This document shows positions 35,565 through 44,663 of a stretch of DNA of 64,000 nucleotides, in pieces. The stretch is taken from assembly GCA_963842955.1 (NCBI GenBank), contig CAWJIJ010000011.1:930001-994000 (forward strand), in the 5' to 3' direction. Origin of the DNA: JARFQW01 sp963842955 (GTDB lineage Bacteria; Pseudomonadota; Gammaproteobacteria; Steroidobacterales; XN24). The translations under genes were made by a program, and so were the position numbers. Positions within the stretch are counted from its first letter, which is position 1. Each line of letters begins with the position of its first letter. The notes under the pieces are model-generated. The model ran no database searches. It worked only from the letters and a program-made list of their open reading frames with translations, and was not told where the DNA came from.

Positions 35565-37328
35565 ATGACAGGCCGAACGAAACGTCAAATACCCCTCGGT
35601 ATATTCCATCTTTCTCTTTGGTGTGTCTTGCTGGTCATCTTAAACGTCTGGAATGTCGGTGCACAGGAGGCGTTCCAAATCAGTCCCCGCGACCGACGCG
35701 GTGATAAGCCCACCTTGCCCGACGAACTCAAGCCGCTCGAATCACGCCCCGTATTCACCTTGCCTCCGCCGCCGCCGGTCAAAGAAAAAGAAGCCAGCAC
35801 GATGCCGCTGAAAAAGGTATTCATAAAGAAAATAATAATTTCCGGCAGTACGGTTTTCACGCCGGAAGAGCTGGAAAAAATAACCGCACCCTACCAAAAC
35901 CAGTGGGTAACCAGCGAAGACTTGGAAAAACTCAGACAAGACCTGACCCTTTACTACATCAACAACGGCTATGTTACCTCCGGAGCCGTCCTTCCCGATC
36001 AAAACGTTAGCGACGGAACCATAAATTATAAAGTGATAGAAGGGGAAATCGTAAGTATCAACATCGAAAATAATAAATGGCTGTGGGACAGCTATATTGA
36101 AAAACGGGTGGCTTTAGGTGCTGGCACGCCGGTAAACATGAACGCACTGCAAAAACAGCTTCAGTTGCTACAGAAAAATCCCCGCATCGACACATTGAAT
36201 GCCGAACTTAAACCGGGCCTCAATTTGGGGGAAAGTGATCTAGACATCGATGTCAAAGAAAGCTTTCCCATTAAACTGTGGGTAGCCTACGACAATTATC
36301 TTTCTCAAAATAGCGGCCCAGAAGAAATCAGGGCCAACGCGACGCATATGAGTCTCACCGGGAATGGTGATATTTTGAGTTTTACTTACGGCAGATCCGA
36401 TGGCTCCGATGGCTTAAACCCACTTATCGATGCGGCCTACTCTTTTCCGATCACAAAATTCGACACGCTATTATCTTTTCGATACCAGAAGAACAACTAT
36501 GATTTATTAAGTGAATTTTTCCAGGATCTCGATATCGAAACGGAAACAGATATATACACGATCAGATTGGATCAGCCGATCTTTCGCGATCTAAACCACG
36601 ACTTCACACTCGCCTTGATCGGTGAAAAAGAAAGAAGCCAAACAAAACTGTTGGGTGAGTACTTTTCATTAGAACCCGGAGCGATTGACGGTGAGATCAA
36701 AATCAGTGCTCTGCGCTTCGAACAAAACTATACATACCGCACTCAAAGCCAGGTCATTGCGGCCCGCTCCCGTTTCAGTTTCGGTATAGACGCCTGCGGT
36801 GCCACGATGAATGATTACTCCGACCTGCCCGATGGTGAGTTTTTTGTATGGTTGGGCCAGTTTCAGTGGTTGCAACGGTATAACCCCTGGGACATCCAGC
36901 TTCTATTTCGCGGCGATGTGCAGTTAACTGACGATCCCCTCTTTTCGCTTGAGAAAATGGCGGTCGGTGGAAGATATACGGTACGAGGATATAATGAAAA
37001 TCAGCTCGTACGCGACAGGGCCGCGGTCTTTTCCTTAGAATCCCGCATACCGCTGATCCAGGACAAGTCCTGGGCGGACTATCTCCAGATTGTGCCCTTC
37101 TTTGACTTCGGATGGGCCGACAACGTCAAGCAGCCCAATTTTGGCCCCAATCAGATATACAGCGTTGGTGTCGGTTTACGATGGGCCCTGACGCTCCCGA
37201 CAGCCACACGTATTCAGCCGATTTTTGAAATCTACTACGGCAGAAAGCTTAAAGATGTCGATAGTGAAGACAGCGGTAACCTCCAAGATCATGGGATTCA
37301 TTTTCAATTTGCCATAGCAGCCTTTTAG
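35565..37328 (+). CDS. Two-partner secretion transporter TpsB (ShlB/FhaC/HecB family)
   Basis: This 587-residue Omp85-superfamily outer-membrane protein exports TpsA. A signal segment (LSLWCVLLVILNVWNVGA) and a proline-rich linker (TLPPPPPV) come first. A POTRA_2 domain follows (KKIIISGSTVFTPEELE, LTLYYINNGYVTSGAVLPDQ), then a second POTRA with IDTLNAELKPGLNLGESDL, and a 16-strand barrel with the conserved VGGRYTVRGYNENQL loop-6 motif. It ends in a terminal Phe (FQFAIAAF), as required for recognition by the Bam machinery. It lies 81 nt after TpsA. Confidence 0.95.
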   Translation: MTGRTKRQIPLGIFHLSLWCVLLVILNVWNVGAQEAFQISPRDRRGDKPTLPDELKPLESRPVFTLPPPPPVKEKEASTMPLKKVFIKKIIISGSTVFTPEELEKITAPYQNQWVTSEDLEKLRQDLTLYYINNGYVTSGAVLPDQNVSDGTINYKVIEGEIVSINIENNKWLWDSYIEKRVALGAGTPVNMNALQKQLQLLQKNPRIDTLNAELKPGLNLGESDLDIDVKESFPIKLWVAYDNYLSQNSGPEEIRANATHMSLTGNGDILSFTYGRSDGSDGLNPLIDAAYSFPITKFDTLLSFRYQKNNYDLLSEFFQDLDIETETDIYTIRLDQPIFRDLNHDFTLALIGEKERSQTKLLGEYFSLEPGAIDGEIKISALRFEQNYTYRTQSQVIAARSRFSFGIDACGATMNDYSDLPDGEFFVWLGQFQWLQRYNPWDIQLLFRGDVQLTDDPLFSLEKMAVGGRYTVRGYNENQLVRDRAAVFSLESRIPLIQDKSWADYLQIVPFFDFGWADNVKQPNFGPNQIYSVGVGLRWALTLPTATRIQPIFEIYYGRKLKDVDSEDSGNLQDHGIHFQFAIAAF

Positions 37329-37488
37329 GAGACGGTGGTAACCCTGCGAGCACATTCCATCCATCACGATGGTGCGACGTTGCCGCCCCAATACTTCACA
37401 GATGCGGTTATTGATCCAGATTTGTGCAAGATTAGAAAAGCGGCGCCATAAATAAAGCATCTTACCCATTAAAGAACCGATTTTCGAT

Positions 37489-39888
37489 ATGAGCAGTTAC
37501 GATAAAGTCCATCGTTGCCTTAAGCGGCTTGGCATTCATCGCCCCTTGATTTATTTGACCATGACTGGCTTTTTCTTATTGACCATGGCGTCCATAAGCT
37601 GCCAAACAGCTCCGCATGGCGACAAGCCCGTTACCGACAATGAATCACTACGGCTGACAGAACAATCTCCTGGAGCGCATTACAATCAGATGGGTGATTT
37701 GTATTATGCCAAAGGCATGGCTGCAAAAGCTATCGGGTACTGGCGCATAGCTATTGAGCAATCTAAAAATCCACCCAATTTATCGTTGCATGCCCACATA
37801 TTATTGAAAATGGCCAGGGCCTATGTATCAATGGGCCAGACGACCCAGGCGCTGCAAAAGGTTGATGCGGCGCTTGATATGGCCACCCAAATACGAAATA
37901 CACCACTTGAAATTTCCGCTTTAAATTTGAAAGGCAGTATTTTCCTGAGCGTCGGTAAAGTGCTTGAAGCCCAGTCCGTCCTGGAAAAATGCCTCCAACG
38001 GGCCCACCATGAGAATAACCACAAAGCGCTTGCCGAGGCCTATATCCATGTCGGCAATCTGCATGTTTACCAGAACCAATATGAAAAGGCCCAAAAAGCT
38101 TATGATGAAGGCATCGCGATTTACCGACGGTCGCCCGGTTCCGATTTAGCGTTAGCCACCGCACTCACAAATTCTGCCATGGCTTCGATTCAAAACGCCC
38201 GGTTCGAGCAGGCCAAGGCCGCCGCCGATGAGGCGATCGCCGCGATTGGCAAGGGGGAGAATCATCACGATAAAATTTTCGTCCTGATCAATATCGGCCT
38301 GGTTTTTCAAAGACTCCGACCACACTTACCGGCACTCGATCCAATTCTATTGGAACAGTCTCACCAAACGTTCCTTCAGGCTTATGAGCAGGCGGACCAA
38401 CTGGGTGATATCCAGGCCGGTTCCTACGCCCTTGGCTATCTCGGCCAACTCTATGAAGACCAGAACCGTTTGGAAGAAGCACTGCAATTGACCCGCCGGG
38501 CGGCCATCGCCGCTCGGAAAGTCGATGCCAAAGAAGCGCTGTTTCGCTGGCAATGGCAAATCGGTCGTATCTACCGCAAACAGAACCAGCTTAAATCCGC
38601 CATCACTGCCTATCGCCTTTCAGTCTTGGCCTTGAAGTCGATTCAGCAAGCCCAGTCGGGCTGTTACGGCCGGTTTCAATCGACCCTGCGGCAGGACGTG
38701 ACGACGGTAAGTCTGGAACTGGCCGATTTGTTGCTCCAACACGCGTCATCTTCCATAACTGATCCCGCAACCCGTCAATCGCTTTTGTCCGAAGCGCGTG
38801 AGGTCGTTGAACTCAATAAAGTATACGAACTGCGCGATTATTATCAGGACGACTGTGTCGATGCCGCCCACGTCAATATCACCAGGCTGGACACCGTATC
38901 ACCCAAGGCCGTGGTTGTTTACCCATTATTGTTTAGCGATCGATACGAGCTTCTGGTAGGCACGTCGACCGGTTTAAAGCAGTATCAGGCCAAAGTTACC
39001 GACACCGAAGTCATTGAAGTCGTCCGTCAGTTTCGTCGCCTGCTGGAAAAAAGGACAACCCAGGAATACTTGCCCTTGTCTCAAAAACTATACAACTGGT
39101 TCATTCGTCCGATCGAAACAGATCTCAAACAATCAGGGGTAGATACCCTTGTCTTTATCCCAGGGGGGGCCTTGCGAACCATTCCCATGGCAGCCCTTCA
39201 CGATGGCAGTCAATTCCTGATCGAAAAATATGCCATTGCCATTACCCCCGGCCTTTATCTGACGGACCCGCAAACCATCGGAGGAAAAGACGTTCTAATC
39301 CTTGCCGCGGGCCTCACCGAATCCGTGCAGGGTTTTCCGTCATTGCCGTTTGTGGCCGATGAATTGCGAGCGATTCAGAACGAATATCCGACGACCTTGA
39401 TGGTCAATGAAGAATTTAGCGTGTCTGGCATTGAAACCGCACTGGAAGATGAAAAATACACGATTGTCCACATTGCGTCACATGCACAGTTTGGCGAAAA
39501 TATAGATAATACGTTTCTCCTGACCTTTGATGAAAAATTCTCTTTCGACAGTCTGGACCAGTCCGTCGGCCTGCTCAAATACCGTGAAGATCCGCTTGAA
39601 TTGCTGACGCTAAGCGCTTGCGAAACCGCTGCTGGCGATGACCGCGCCGCCCTGGGGCTGGCCGGGGTAGCTGTAAAATCCGGAGCGCGAAGCGCTCTTG
39701 CCACCCTGTGGCATGTCAATGATCTGGCCTCGTCGATTTTGATCGGTCAATTTTATCAGGAACTCCACGGGGCAGGTAATTCCAGAGCCGCTGCTTTGCA
39801 GAAAGCCCAGCAAAAACTATTGGCCGATCTCCGCTACCAACATCCTGGTTACTGGGCACCTTATCTTCTCATCAACAACTGGCTATAA
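37489..39888 (+). CDS. TPR-CHAT domain protein (caspase-like protease), membrane-anchored or exported
   Basis: This 799-residue protein combines an N-terminal hydrophobic export segment (IYLTMTGFFLLTMASIS, with Cys38 as a possible but non-canonical lipidation site), about eight tetratricopeptide repeats (residues ~60-400) and a C-terminal CHAT domain. The caspase-type dyad is intact: His665 in VHIASHAQFG and Cys711 in LTLSACETAAGDD. CHAT is a clan CD peptidase domain; the best-known members are separase-like and the Csx29 protease of Craspase. With a signal segment it probably acts in the periplasm, next to the TpsA/TpsB export path. Substrate is unknown; TpsA maturation or quality control is conceivable. 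Confidence 0.93.
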   Translation: MSSYDKVHRCLKRLGIHRPLIYLTMTGFFLLTMASISCQTAPHGDKPVTDNESLRLTEQSPGAHYNQMGDLYYAKGMAAKAIGYWRIAIEQSKNPPNLSLHAHILLKMARAYVSMGQTTQALQKVDAALDMATQIRNTPLEISALNLKGSIFLSVGKVLEAQSVLEKCLQRAHHENNHKALAEAYIHVGNLHVYQNQYEKAQKAYDEGIAIYRRSPGSDLALATALTNSAMASIQNARFEQAKAAADEAIAAIGKGENHHDKIFVLINIGLVFQRLRPHLPALDPILLEQSHQTFLQAYEQADQLGDIQAGSYALGYLGQLYEDQNRLEEALQLTRRAAIAARKVDAKEALFRWQWQIGRIYRKQNQLKSAITAYRLSVLALKSIQQAQSGCYGRFQSTLRQDVTTVSLELADLLLQHASSSITDPATRQSLLSEAREVVELNKVYELRDYYQDDCVDAAHVNITRLDTVSPKAVVVYPLLFSDRYELLVGTSTGLKQYQAKVTDTEVIEVVRQFRRLLEKRTTQEYLPLSQKLYNWFIRPIETDLKQSGVDTLVFIPGGALRTIPMAALHDGSQFLIEKYAIAITPGLYLTDPQTIGGKDVLILAAGLTESVQGFPSLPFVADELRAIQNEYPTTLMVNEEFSVSGIETALEDEKYTIVHIASHAQFGENIDNTFLLTFDEKFSFDSLDQSVGLLKYREDPLELLTLSACETAAGDDRAALGLAGVAVKSGARSALATLWHVNDLASSILIGQFYQELHGAGNSRAAALQKAQQKLLADLRYQHPGYWAPYLLINNWL

Positions 39889-39896
39889 GCGTCGTC

Positions 39897-41816
39897 ATGC
39901 AATGGATAAAAAAATTGCTCGAGCTTCCCGTGGTGGGTGCTTCCGTGGTGAGTTTGCTCGTCGCATCCGCTGTTTTGCTTGCTAGGCAGTACGGTCTCGC
40001 TGAATCTCTCGAGCTTGCGGCCTATGACGGGTTTATACGCCTCAAGACCGAATCCGAAATTGCCCATCCGAATATCGTCATTATCGGCATCACCGAGAAG
40101 GATATTCGCCATCTGGGACACTGGCCGCTTGACGACGGCACCATCGCCAATGCAATGGAACGGTTATTACGTTGTCGGCCCCGGGCGATAGGCCTGGATC
40201 TTTTCCGCGATCTTCCGGTACCGCCGGGGTCGGAGAAATTCAAAACACTTCTTAAACAGAACGCCAATATCGTAACGGTCATGAAGTTCGGCGACAGCGG
40301 GGTTCAAGCGCCCTTTTTCTTAAAGGACACCGACCAGGTCGGATTTAATGATATTATTGTCGATCCCGGCGGAACCGTCAGACGCGCGCTGCTCTTTTTG
40401 GATGACGGTGTGAAGATTTACTATTCGTTTGCCTTGCGCCTGGCCATGCTGTTCTTGCGTCCTGAAGGCATTGTACCGCAGTCGGATCTGAAAAATCCAT
40501 TGTTTATAAGGCTTGGCGGGGTCACCATTGAGCCTTTCGAATCCAATGACGGCGGTTACATCAAGGCCGATGCGCGCGGATATCAATTCCTGCTCGACTA
40601 TGATGAGACCAAAATGGTTTTCACCTCGTATTCCTTGTTTCAACTATTAAAAGGCGAGATCGATGCCGATACCATTCGCGACAAGATTGTATTGATTGGT
40701 GTCATGGCGGAAAGTGTCAAAGATTTATTCTACACGCCCTACAGTCGTGGCTTCAAGCGCCTTCAACAAGTGCCGGGGGTTTATATACATGCCCACGCAA
40801 ACAGCCAATTACTGCGGATCGCCATGAATCACACGCCCCCCATCAAAACCATATCTGAGCAAAGCGAAATCGCCTGGATTGTTTTCTGGAGCTTGCTGGG
40901 GGGGATTACCGGCATCGGCGGTTGGTCGCCTTGGCGATTTGCCATGATAAGCACGGCCGGGGTGTGTCTCATCGGTGGGCTATCCTATGGCGCCTATATT
41001 TCTCGAATCTGGTTGCCGGTTATAACACCGGCCATGGCCTGGCTGATGTCGGCCGCCACCGTTACGGCCTATACCTCCAATCGGGAGAAAAAGCAGCGGG
41101 CCTTATTGATGAACCTGTTTTCGCGCCACGTCTCACCTGAAGTTGCGGACGCCATCTGGCAGCAGCGCGACCGGTTTTTAAATAACGGGCGGCCCCGATC
41201 ACAGAAGTTGACAGTCACGGTTTTGTTTTCGGATCTCAGGGGATTTACACCCGTGGCGGAACAAATGGATGCCGAAGCGCTCATCGATTGGCTGAATACC
41301 TATATGGAAGCGATGGTACAGATCATCATGGATCACGGCGGTGTCATCGACGATTATGCCGGTGACGGCATCAAGGCCAACTTCGGTGTCCCCTTCCCGC
41401 GGCAAACCGAAGATGAAATCCGTCAGGACGCCATCCATGCGGTTAGCTGCGCTCTGGCAATGGAGAATGAATTGGAACGGTTGAATCGAGAATGGCGCCG
41501 ATCGAAATTGCCCGGTGTGGGGATCCGTGTCGGCATTTTCACCGGGCCGGCAGTGGCAGGCGCGCTCGGCAGCCACCGCCGATTGAAGTACACGACGGTG
41601 GGCGATACGGTCAACACGGCCGCCCGTCTGGAAAATTACAGAAAAGAAATCGCCAAAGAACGCCTGTGCCGTATTTTTATCGGTGAATCAACACTTCGGC
41701 ATCTCGACGGTCGCTTCCGGGTCGATACGATCGGAGAGGCCTGCTTAAAAGGCAAAGACCAGACCATAAATGTTTATCAGGTGCTGGAACATGAACAGCA
41801 CCGGGAGGATTACTAA
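39897..41816 (+). CDS. CHASE2-domain class III adenylate/guanylate cyclase
   Basis: This 639-residue sensor has one N-terminal membrane helix, a periplasmic CHASE2 domain (residues ~35-310, with YDGFIRLKT, IGITEKDIRHLGHWPLDD and RAIGLDLFRD), three closely spaced helices (~325-395) and a cytoplasmic class III cyclase. The metal-binding aspartates are in VLFSDLRGFT and DYAGDGIKANFG; the transition-state residues are in VGDTVNTAARLEN. At the position where adenylate cyclases usually have Lys (DKYxGD), this protein has Asp (DDYAGD), so ATP specificity is not assured. It is 8 nt after the CHAT gene and abuts the DUF928 gene, indicating one operon. Confidence 0.93.
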   Translation: MQWIKKLLELPVVGASVVSLLVASAVLLARQYGLAESLELAAYDGFIRLKTESEIAHPNIVIIGITEKDIRHLGHWPLDDGTIANAMERLLRCRPRAIGLDLFRDLPVPPGSEKFKTLLKQNANIVTVMKFGDSGVQAPFFLKDTDQVGFNDIIVDPGGTVRRALLFLDDGVKIYYSFALRLAMLFLRPEGIVPQSDLKNPLFIRLGGVTIEPFESNDGGYIKADARGYQFLLDYDETKMVFTSYSLFQLLKGEIDADTIRDKIVLIGVMAESVKDLFYTPYSRGFKRLQQVPGVYIHAHANSQLLRIAMNHTPPIKTISEQSEIAWIVFWSLLGGITGIGGWSPWRFAMISTAGVCLIGGLSYGAYISRIWLPVITPAMAWLMSAATVTAYTSNREKKQRALLMNLFSRHVSPEVADAIWQQRDRFLNNGRPRSQKLTVTVLFSDLRGFTPVAEQMDAEALIDWLNTYMEAMVQIIMDHGGVIDDYAGDGIKANFGVPFPRQTEDEIRQDAIHAVSCALAMENELERLNREWRRSKLPGVGIRVGIFTGPAVAGALGSHRRLKYTTVGDTVNTAARLENYRKEIAKERLCRIFIGESTLRHLDGRFRVDTIGEACLKGKDQTINVYQVLEHEQHREDY

Positions 41817-42626
41817 ATGAAAGCTTCAATACTTACCGTGGCATCGGCGCTGGCGGTGTGTCTCCTCTGGATGCCATCTTTAGGAAACGCTTCCGACAAT
41901 GACATCCCGCAAAAAACGCAGGAAAAAGAAGTTGCGGCCCCGCAACCACCCCCGGAGCCCACAAAAGAGACCACTCCGTCGGATCAGTCCGCGGATAATG
42001 GTCAGACTTCCTCCCAGCCCGACATGCCGGTTTACCAACCACCGTTGCGAGGCGCTCCCATCGGCCGTGTGGCCGGAGGGACCCGGGGGCTCCAGGATAA
42101 GCATCCCTTTCTCTGTGTCCTGGCCCCCGACCATATCGGGCTTACGCATAAACCGCAGCCGGAGCTATACTGGTTTATCTCCGAGGAGACCGACGCTCCG
42201 ATTGAATTGACCGTCATCGAGATTCAGGGGATCCGTCCCCTGCTCGAAGCACGCCTGCCCCCGCCCCAGGAGGCAGGCGTGCAGCGTATCGATCTTTCCG
42301 ATCACGGCATCAACTTGCAACACGGGGTTCAATACAAATGGTTCGTTTCACTGGTGCCTGACGCCAATCGCCGCTCCCGCGACGTCATTGCCGGAGGCGG
42401 CATCGAGTACGCTGATCTCCCTGAGGCGATAAAAACCGCGATAGGGCAATCCGACCAGACCGAAGCCGCAAATATCTATGCAGGATCCGGATTTTGGTAC
42501 GATGCGCTGGCTGAGATTTCACACCAGATCGAGGCATCCCCACAAAATAAGGTTTTCCGAAATCAGCGGGCATTCCTGGCTGAGCAGGTCGGCCTCCAGG
42601 CGGTGACCGAGTTTGAAAAGCAGTGA
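41817..42626 (+). CDS. DUF928 family exported protein
   Basis: This 269-residue protein has a signal peptide (ILTVASALAVCLLWMPSLGNA), a low-complexity Pro/Lys/Glu/Gln linker, and a DUF928-type domain from about residue 75. That domain includes GAPIGRVAGGTRG, LAPDHIGLTHKPQPELYWFI, the LQHGVQYKWFVSLV motif and a helical C-terminus (AGSGFWYDALAEISHQIE). DUF928 has no assigned function; it co-occurs with CHAT, CHASE2 and haemagglutinin-type TpsA genes in cyanobacteria. It begins right after the cyclase stop and is the last gene of the locus. Periplasmic location is inferred from the signal peptide. Confidence 0.9.
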   Translation: MKASILTVASALAVCLLWMPSLGNASDNDIPQKTQEKEVAAPQPPPEPTKETTPSDQSADNGQTSSQPDMPVYQPPLRGAPIGRVAGGTRGLQDKHPFLCVLAPDHIGLTHKPQPELYWFISEETDAPIELTVIEIQGIRPLLEARLPPPQEAGVQRIDLSDHGINLQHGVQYKWFVSLVPDANRRSRDVIAGGGIEYADLPEAIKTAIGQSDQTEAANIYAGSGFWYDALAEISHQIEASPQNKVFRNQRAFLAEQVGLQAVTEFEKQ

Positions 42627-42770
42627 AGATTGACCGCCCATTATTGACTGGGTTGACATCTGCTCGACATGAAGAAATTTAAATTTCCACCTTGGTATTA
42701 ATGAAATGGGTATAGTGCCGGTTAGGAAATGATCCTTTTAATCATACAAGAAGACACCTGGTGATATTAA

Positions 42771-42802
42771 AGAGGGGCCATTCAACATGGAATGACCCCT
42801 CT
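42771..42802. terminator. Bidirectional hairpin terminator between DUF928 and the PEP-CTERM pseudogene
   Basis: A 13-bp stem with one mismatch (42771-42783 with 42790-42802, AGAGGGGCCATTC) and a short loop lies between the convergent DUF928 gene and the leftward PEP-CTERM pseudogene. There is only a weak T-rich tail on either side. Confidence 0.65.
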
Positions 42803-42842
42803 TGTAATTCAGGCCGACAAGACAGTGCGTCGACCATGGCGA

Positions 42843-43784
42843 TCAGCGCATGATCTTCTTTCGACCGAGCATGCCTATACCTAAAAGTCCCAATCCCAGC
42901 AACAGAATCGTAGACGGTTCCGGAACAGGTGTCGTGCCGTTGCCACCGGTATCATCAAGAGAACCATACAGCGCACGGACGCCGGCAATGTCGTCGCCTG
43001 TCAAAGTCCATCAAAGCCGGCATAATTACAGTGTAAGTGGCGGTATCCATAGCCGCTCATGATGACAAAAGCAACCTGAATGCCAAATCCCATGGCATGG
43101 CCGATTTCATGAAGGGTTACAGTATAGATATCAAACCAGTCATCTTCAGCCGATCCGCCGCCTAAATCGGGATATGTGCCGATTCCCAATTCCGGCGTCA
43201 TTATCAATAGATATTCACCATAGCCTATAGGAGCCCACCGGTTAATGTCGAATTGGTCCAATAAATGGATCCATTGGTGGACGGTGGCGTGACGCTAGCG
43301 CAAGGAGCCCGGATTCGGGAAATATCGTTAGCTGGGACCACACCATCGAGACCCATCTGAACCGACATCTCCTACCAGGATACTGTCATTCCATGGGACA
43401 TCAAAGCCGAATTATCGTTCCACTAAGTGTAAATGACGGATTCCGCGTACGCGTCTTCCCAGGTATCGAATGCTCTCGCGATTTCAGAACGTAATCGCTA
43501 ACATCTTCGCCAGAACCACGCCATGAACTCAAGATCATGCCACCAATACCCCGCGTCGGCATTATCTAAAGATTGAGCCGTTGTAGCAATGCTCCACGTA
43601 ACTTCGGCCGGTGTTCCCAACGCGGAATCACCCCATTTCCCACCTGTATAGCCAGGCATTCTGGATTAGTCGGACTGCTGACACCATCCGTAGCGATATC
43701 TAATGTTAACGTATAGGCCCCTGCCATTCCTGGCATCCAGACCAATGCCAGCACTAAAAACCCCAATAAAAATAGCTTCCTCAT
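42843..43784 (-). pseudogene. Matrixin-like metalloprotease with PEP-CTERM sorting signal, multiply frameshifted
   Basis: Fragments in all three leftward frames line up in order as one gene. A signal peptide starts at 43784 (MRKLFLLGFLVLALVWMPGM). Next come KWGDSALGTPAEVTWSIATT, AFDTWEDAYAESVIYT, FDVPWNDSILVGD, then PIGYGEYLLIM, the zinc-binding HEIGHAMGFG, DDIAGVRALYGSLDD (typical matrixin end), and finally a PEP-CTERM signal (VPEPSTILLLGLGLLGIGML then RKK). At least four frameshifts or stops separate them, so no full product can be made. An intact version would be an exported zinc protease anchored or processed through exosortase. No exosortase gene is in the window. Confidence 0.85.
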
Positions 43785-44663
43785 GTTGCTAATCTCCTCT
43801 CTATCTCCACCGGATTACGCCATTAAAACAATCCCCTGCCGAATGAAAAGGCATCCCTCCCTTCTCTTCGAAAATGTTATTGGAAACGGAAAACGACTAA
43901 CGATCTTATGGATTCAGAGGGCGGTCAGGTATGACAAACCCAAATGCCCCCACTGCAGTTGGCGGTGGAAACAGAAGGTGCTGAACCCCGGTGGTGAGCA
44001 GAATGCAATGGCTGGAGATGAATCGCTGAAATCGATCGAAGCGGGGATATAAATAAAATCAACTGTCGACTATTAAGCAAAAAACATACCGTAATTTCTC
44101 TTTGATGCAATCAACAAGAAAATCCTAACCAAATGAATTTACATAAAAATTCGAATTCCTGTATCTTGTCGATATGTTGAAAAAATGCAGCCAATCCGAT
44201 GATTAAAACAACACGCGGGGATAAAATTGGGCCGGTCGGTCCGGTGATCAACCTCAAGGAATGGGAAATTCATTATCCATATTTTTATAGATTATTTTTC
44301 ATATATGTATTCCTTTACCTATTTTAAATTAACCCACGCGTACGGTAAAATTATAGACCGTGGCAACATCATACGGCATATGCGAATGTTTACCTTCCAG
44401 AATTATAAAAGTCTTGCACGTTATTTGCTCAGATATGTTGACGGCCCGCCGGCAGGTCAGATATGAAAAGAGCTATTCTGTTCAGCACTTGTCTCTGCAA
44501 TTCTCTATAGGCGCTTAATACGAAACCCCTTTTATCCGGGGCGCTCACGCAATAATTCATTCACGACGCATCAAACCGGTTCGGCATCACTTCCCTGCCC
44601 CTGCTGCCATCGCAAGCAGAGGCCTGTTTTTGGACACACCTTAAACAGTAAGGAGGAACAGCC
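43785..44663. other. Non-coding, AT-rich intergenic region
   Basis: This stretch of nearly 900 nt lies upstream of the kinase gene and of the leftward PEP-CTERM pseudogene. A short open frame at 43783-44052 has no recognisable features. Sequence from about 44050 to 44420 is AT-rich and may carry the kinase promoter, but I could not pick out convincing hexamers. Confidence 0.45.

Noticed and set aside
37489..39888. TPR-CHAT gene as part of a Craspase/type III-E CRISPR system
   Set aside because: It has an export signal and sits with TpsA/TpsB; no gRAMP, Cas1/2 or repeat array is present.
43783..44052. Rightward frame with CPHC suggestive of a transposase zinc ribbon
   Set aside because: Only one CxxC pair, no second pair and no transposase motifs; no terminal repeats around it.
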